A stretch of DNA of 8,953 bases from Clostridia bacterium (GTDB lineage Bacteria > Bacillota_E > RBS10-35 > JAJYVN01), in NCBI GenBank assembly GCA_027335515.1, contig DAHWHT010000109.1:1-8953 (forward strand), given 5' to 3'. Shown here piece by piece: positions 6,325 to 8,953 of this stretch (position 1 is its first letter; each line of letters begins with the position of its first letter). The notes beneath the pieces are model-generated. The model saw only the letters and a list, made by a program, of their open reading frames with translations. It was not told where the DNA came from and searched no databases. Both the position numbers and the translations under genes were made by a program.

Positions 6325-7053
6325 TCAGCTTCGACGACGACGGCGGCGTTCCTGATGCTGGGCGCGCCGCCGCATCGTTTCCAACATGAAACCGGGCGGA
6401 CCGCCCGCCTGGCGCAGGGCGGCGCCTGGGGAGCGGTAGGGCGGGCCGTGCCCGGGGATCAGCAGCTGGATGGGTAGGTCGGCGAGCGCGGCCAGCGAGA
6501 TGCGGGCCGTCGTTTCGCTCTCGGTGTCCCAAAAAGCCGGCGCCAGCAGCTCACGGCCCGACACCCGTACGGCGTCGCCGGCGATCAACACCCCGTCCTC
6601 GGCGCGAAAGTAGGCCATGTGGCCGTCGGTGTGGCCGGGGGTTGCCACGGCGACGAACCCCGCGAACGCGTCCCCCGGTTCCAGGATGGCGTCCACCATG
6701 CACCCCTCGACCGCGCGGTGCGCCGTTCGCAGCAACGCATGCCACACGGGGCGGACCACGCCGGCGGCGCGCGGGTTGGCTGCCCGCTGCGCCTCGGGTG
6801 CGGACGCCAGGATCCGGGCCGCGCTTTGGCGGCGCAGCCAGGCGGCCGAACCGGCGTGGCCGGCGTGCCCGTGGGTGAGGCAGACGGCACGCAGTTCGCG
6901 CGTGCTTATGCCCACCTGCTGGAGGTAGGCAAGGATGGCGGGTCCGTCGCCCGGCAGGCCCGAATCAAACAGCACGGCCTCCGGCCCCGTCACCAGGCAG
7001 ACGTTGCCCATGGCGGTTCCAGGAACCAGGTGCACCCCGCGGGAGATCTCCAC
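6325..7053 (-). CDS. Metallo-beta-lactamase-fold hydrolase with degenerate HxHxDH motif
   Basis: The 242-residue product is a glyoxalase-II-like MBL-fold protein of unknown substrate. The fold is shown by LFDSGLPGDG (29-37), LTHGHAGH (59-66), TPGHTDGHMAYF (138-149), LIAGDA (156-161) and IPGHGPP (199-205). The usual HxHxDH motif reads H61-G-H63-A-G65-H66, so the second-metal ligand Asp is replaced by Gly; the other ligands (H141, D160, H202) are present. The C-terminal 16 residues form a strongly basic tail with six consecutive arginines. The start is a GTG with a GGGGGT stretch nearby. It lies 54 bp after the ylzJ-like gene on the same strand, so the two are probably cotranscribed, and it converges on rnj with a 6-bp gap. 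The activity cannot be assigned; it could be an altered or inactive hydrolase. Confidence 0.85.
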   Translation of the reverse strand: MEISRGVHLVPGTAMGNVCLVTGPEAVLFDSGLPGDGPAILAYLQQVGISTRELRAVCLTHGHAGHAGSAAWLRRQSAARILASAPEAQRAANPRAAGVVRPVWHALLRTAHRAVEGCMVDAILEPGDAFAGFVAVATPGHTDGHMAYFRAEDGVLIAGDAVRVSGRELLAPAFWDTESETTARISLAALADLPIQLLIPGHGPPYRSPGAALRQAGGPPGFMLETMRRRAQHQERRRRRRS

Positions 7054-7107
7054 GGCCTCGACCCCCGCAGATGGCTTCGCCAGCCGCCCGGGCCGACCTG
7101 CCGGCGC

Positions 7108-7344
7108 TCAGCCCCACAGGGGCGGGGCAGGGGGCAGCTCGGGGGCAGCAACACCGGGCTGGAAGTGGGGCTCCAGGAAATGCCGTGGATCGGTCGACGC
7201 CACGCGCTGCACGACGGCCACACCGTCCCGCACCTGGACCAGGATGCGGGCACCGCCGCCGCCGACGGCGAACTCGCGGGGCGGCGGGCCCGCTGCCTCC
7301 GTGCCGAAGATGGCCTCGGGCGGCAGGATGCTGTAGATGACCAC
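7108..7344 (-). CDS. YlzJ-like protein (small conserved sporulation-locus protein)
   Basis: The 78-residue product begins MVIYSILPPEAIFG and contains VQRVASTDPRHFLEPHFQPG. This resembles the small YlzJ proteins (about 70 residues, starting M-I-L-Y and ending in STDP-hFL...QPG) that follow tepA in Bacillus. I chose the GTG at 7344 because it gives the family N-terminus and has GGGGGTGA (7358-7351) 6 nt upstream. A GTG at 7353 that overlaps the tepA TGA as GTGA is an alternative, as is the TTG at 7347. A much longer frame reaching 8124 is open across tepA but is a shadow there. The Pro-rich C-terminal tail is not recognised. Function is unknown even in well-studied species; the call rests on the motif and on the gene directly following tepA. 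Confidence 0.8.
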   Translation of the reverse strand: MVIYSILPPEAIFGTEAAGPPPREFAVGGGGARILVQVRDGVAVVQRVASTDPRHFLEPHFQPGVAAPELPPAPPLWG

Positions 7345-7349
7345 CAACG

Positions 7350-8135
7350 TCACCCCCGTGTTGGTTGGGATGGACCCCGACGCGAACCGTGGCCCATCCC
7401 CCGCAGTGCCGCCAGGGCCTGGGCCATGCCCCCCACCTCGTGGATCAGACCCTCGCGCACCGCGTCCCGTCCGACCAGGATGGTGCCCACGTCGCGCGCC
7501 AGTTCTCCGGTGCGGAACATCAACTCCCGGTAGCGCTCCTGGTTCATGGCGCAGTGGGCGACGACGAACTGGACGACGCGGTCCTGCATCTTGTCCAGAT
7601 ACTCGTAGGTTTGCGGCACGCCGATCACCATTCCCGAGAGCCGGATCGGATGGATGGTCATCGTAGCGCTGGGAACGATGAAGGATCGGTCGGCGGCAAC
7701 CGCGATGGGTACGCCGATCGAATGGCCACCGCCCAACACCAGACTGACCGTCGGGGTGCGCATGCTGGCGATCAGTTCTGCGATCGCCAACCCCGCTTCC
7801 ACGTCCCCCCCGACGGTATTCAGCAGCACGAGCAGCCCTTCGATCGCGGGATCCTGTTCGATGGCCACCAACTGCGGCAGGACGTGCTCGTAGCGGGTGG
7901 TCTTGTTCTGCGATGGCAGGCTGACATGGCCCTCCACCTGTCCGACCACCGTCAGGACGTGGATCGGGCTCTTGGAGGGCGCGGTTTCCTGAGGGTCCGC
8001 CGCCGCCTGGCCACGTCTGCACCGAGACGGATCCGGTGCATCCGGAGCATCCGGTTCGTCGGGGATGTCCGGTTCGTCGGGCGCGTCGTCGGCGCGGGCC
8101 CGACCTGCCAGGGGGGGCCTGCATTCTTGCCTCAT
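7350..8135 (-). CDS. tepA: TepA/YmfB, ClpP-like (translocation-enhancing) serine protease
   Basis: The 261-residue product is a ClpP-fold protein very close to B. subtilis TepA. From residue 58 the match is nearly continuous: [35 protein letters not shown] (106-120), the nucleophile S139 in [14 protein letters not shown]162 in MTIHPIRL, and [17 protein letters not shown]. The S-to-H spacing of 23 resembles ClpP (98 to 123). The family is a cytosolic peptidase once linked to protein export and possibly to degradation of spore proteins; its substrate is not established here. The first 57 residues are low-complexity and include six X-P-D triplets (18-35), encoded by a 9-bp tandem repeat. The ATG at 8135 is the most upstream start in frame and lacks a Shine-Dalgarno. 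It is followed at once by the ylzJ-like gene and is divergent from uppP. Confidence 0.95.
   Translation of the reverse strand: MRQECRPPLAGRARADDAPDEPDIPDEPDAPDAPDPSRCRRGQAAADPQETAPSKSPIHVLTVVGQVEGHVSLPSQNKTTRYEHVLPQLVAIEQDPAIEGLLVLLNTVGGDVEAGLAIAELIASMRTPTVSLVLGGGHSIGVPIAVAADRSFIVPSATMTIHPIRLSGMVIGVPQTYEYLDKMQDRVVQFVVAHCAMNQERYRELMFRTGELARDVGTILVGRDAVREGLIHEVGGMAQALAALRGMGHGSRRGPSQPTRG
8031..8084 (-). repeat. 9-bp tandem repeat encoding (X-P-D)6 in TepA
   Basis: On the plus strand the unit (A/G)TCCGG(T/A)(T/G)C recurs in 9-bp register from 8031, with TCCGGTTCGTCGGG at both 8050-8063 and 8068-8081. In the protein this makes [18 protein letters not shown], an acidic, proline-rich, probably disordered stretch. 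Confidence 0.75.
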
Positions 8136-8215
8136 GGCCGCAGTATGCCCGCGGCGGCCGGGCTCAGCCGCACCGACCCGGCATACGCCTGCGCGGGGGC
8201 CGCGGCGCGGCCAGC

Positions 8216-8224
8216 GGGAGGGGG
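8216..8224 (+). promoter_or_regulatory. Shine-Dalgarno before the upstream uppP start
   Basis: GGGAGGGGG lies 6 nt before the ATG at 8231 and argues for that start of uppP, against the GTG at 8294 favoured by family alignment. Confidence 0.5.
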
Positions 8225-8230
8225 CGCGGC

Positions 8231-8953
8231 ATGACGGCTAACGTGCGTTCGTATGGCCGTGCTATACTGGCAGTGCTCGGCAGCGTGGGCGGCGTGCACA
8301 CGGCACAGGCGGTCGGACTCGGCGTCCTGCAGGGCATAACGGAGTTCTTGCCCGTCAGCTCATCGGGGCACTTGGTGCTGGCGGAGCACGTGTTCGGCAT
8401 CGCGCGCCCCGGCCTCTCCCTGGAAGTGGGGGTGCACCTCGGGACCCTGCTGGCGGTCGCGATCCGGTACCGCGCGGACCTGGCGCGTGTCGTGCGGCAG
8501 CCGCAGCGCGGAATCGAGCGTGGTCTCGCCCTGTGCGTCGCCACGCTGCCCGCAGCCGCCGTCGGATGGGCGGGTGGGCCGGCCGTCGAGCGGCTGTTTG
8601 GCTCGCTGCGCGCGGTCGCGGTCGCGTGGTGCGTGGGCGGGTTGGCGCTGGTCGCCGTCGCGCGCCGTCCGCTGGGTCGGCGCCGGCTTTCCGGGATGCG
8701 CCTGCGCGACGCGCTTTGGATCGGCGCCTGTCAGGCGTTGGCCCTGGCGCCAGGCATCTCGCGGTCGGGCGCCACGCTGGCGGCGGGACTCGCCTCGGGG
8801 TTCGAGGCGGAGCAGGCGGTTCGCTTCGCCTTCCTGCTCTCGGTGCCGGCGGTGGCGGGCGCCGCGCTCTTGGAACTACCGTCCCTTGTGGCGCTGCCGC
8901 CGACGTCCCTGGCGTTCTTGGGCCTGGCGGCGGGGGTGGCGGCGGTCACCGGT
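8231..8953 (+). CDS. uppP: Undecaprenyl-diphosphatase (UppP/BacA), 3' end outside window
   Basis: This integral membrane phosphatase converts undecaprenyl diphosphate to the monophosphate, recycling the lipid carrier for peptidoglycan; the family also gives bacitracin resistance. Both signature motifs are present: [18 protein letters not shown], with the (E/Q)xxxE residues and the conserved His, and [14 protein letters not shown], with the essential Arg. Several hydrophobic segments fit the multi-pass topology. The frame is open to the last base, so about 40-50 C-terminal residues of a roughly 270-residue protein are missing. The ATG at 8231 has an excellent Shine-Dalgarno and is used here. 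However, a GTG at 8294 aligns exactly with usual family starts (M-x4-A-x3-G-x2-QG-x-TEF), and a promoter-like TGCTATACT lies between the two. It is transcribed away from tepA. Confidence 0.93.
   Translation, partial: MTANVRSYGRAILAVLGSVGGVHTAQAVGLGVLQGITEFLPVSSSGHLVLAEHVFGIARPGLSLEVGVHLGTLLAVAIRYRADLARVVRQPQRGIERGLALCVATLPAAAVGWAGGPAVERLFGSLRAVAVAWCVGGLALVAVARRPLGRRRLSGMRLRDALWIGACQALALAPGISRSGATLAAGLASGFEAEQAVRFAFLLSVPAVAGAALLELPSLVALPPTSLAFLGLAAGVAAVTG
8260..8268 (+). promoter_or_regulatory. Extended -10 promoter element near the uppP start
   Basis: TGC-TATACT matches the extended -10 form (TGn plus 5 of 6 of TATAAT); no good -35 is seen, as is common for this type. RNA would begin near 8275, downstream of the ATG at 8231 and about 19 nt before the GTG at 8294. 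It is the most AT-rich patch of the area. Confidence 0.45.

Noticed and set aside
6619..7533. A 304-codon plus-strand frame opposite the MBL and ylzJ-like genes
   Set aside because: Antisense to two supported genes, no motif, composition typical of shadows.
7345..8124. The upstream part of a 338-codon minus-strand frame whose end encodes the YlzJ-like protein
   Set aside because: Over tepA it is out of frame with the clearly conserved protein and is Arg/Gly-rich; only the last 78 codons are supported.

Overview
The window is very GC-rich (roughly 70% by eye) and carries a conserved block of sporulation and lysine genes typical of endospore-forming Firmicutes. The dpaA-dpaB pair (dipicolinate synthase) followed by asd-dapG-dapA, RNase J, TepA and a YlzJ-like gene is the order I recall from Bacillus subtilis (spoVFA-spoVFB-asd-dapG-dapA-rnjB-tepA-ylzJ-spoIIIE). 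The base composition points to a high-GC spore former of the Symbiobacterium / Thermaerobacter / Limnochordia kind rather than a Bacillus. The genus cannot be fixed from the sequence alone.

Layout. Positions 1-175 hold the 3' end of dpaA, which overlaps dpaB (150-767). After a short gap with a candidate promoter come asd (895-1896), dapG (1963-3204) and dapA (3320-4255), all on the plus strand. A 344-bp non-coding stretch (4256-4599) holds hairpins, a tandem 10-bp repeat and a good candidate promoter ahead of an RNase J gene (4600-6318). RNase J then meets a convergent minus-strand group only 6 bp away. Read in its own direction, that group is tepA (8135-7350), a very small ylzJ-like gene (7344-7108) and a metallo-beta-lactamase-fold hydrolase (7053-6325). 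Divergent from tepA, the plus-strand uppP (from 8231 or 8294) runs off the end of the window.

How the genes fit together. DapG phosphorylates aspartate, Asd reduces the aspartyl phosphate to the semialdehyde, and DapA condenses that with pyruvate to make the dihydrodipicolinate precursor. This precursor goes either to diaminopimelate and lysine (cell wall, cortex, protein) or, through DpaA/DpaB in the mother cell, to the dipicolinic acid stored in spores. UppP recycles the lipid carrier for the same peptidoglycan pathway. RNase J is a general mRNA decay enzyme, and TepA and YlzJ are conserved passengers of this locus.

I found no clearly new multi-gene system. The points most worth a second look are: a possible 17-codon leader ORF whose stop overlaps an alternative GTG start of RNase J; structured leaders before rnj and dapA; loss of the Asp in the HxHxDH motif of the MBL-fold protein, which also has an Arg-rich tail; an (X-P-D)6 acidic tract in TepA; a promoter-like element inside the 5' end of uppP; and the inversion of tepA-ylzJ relative to the Bacillus order.
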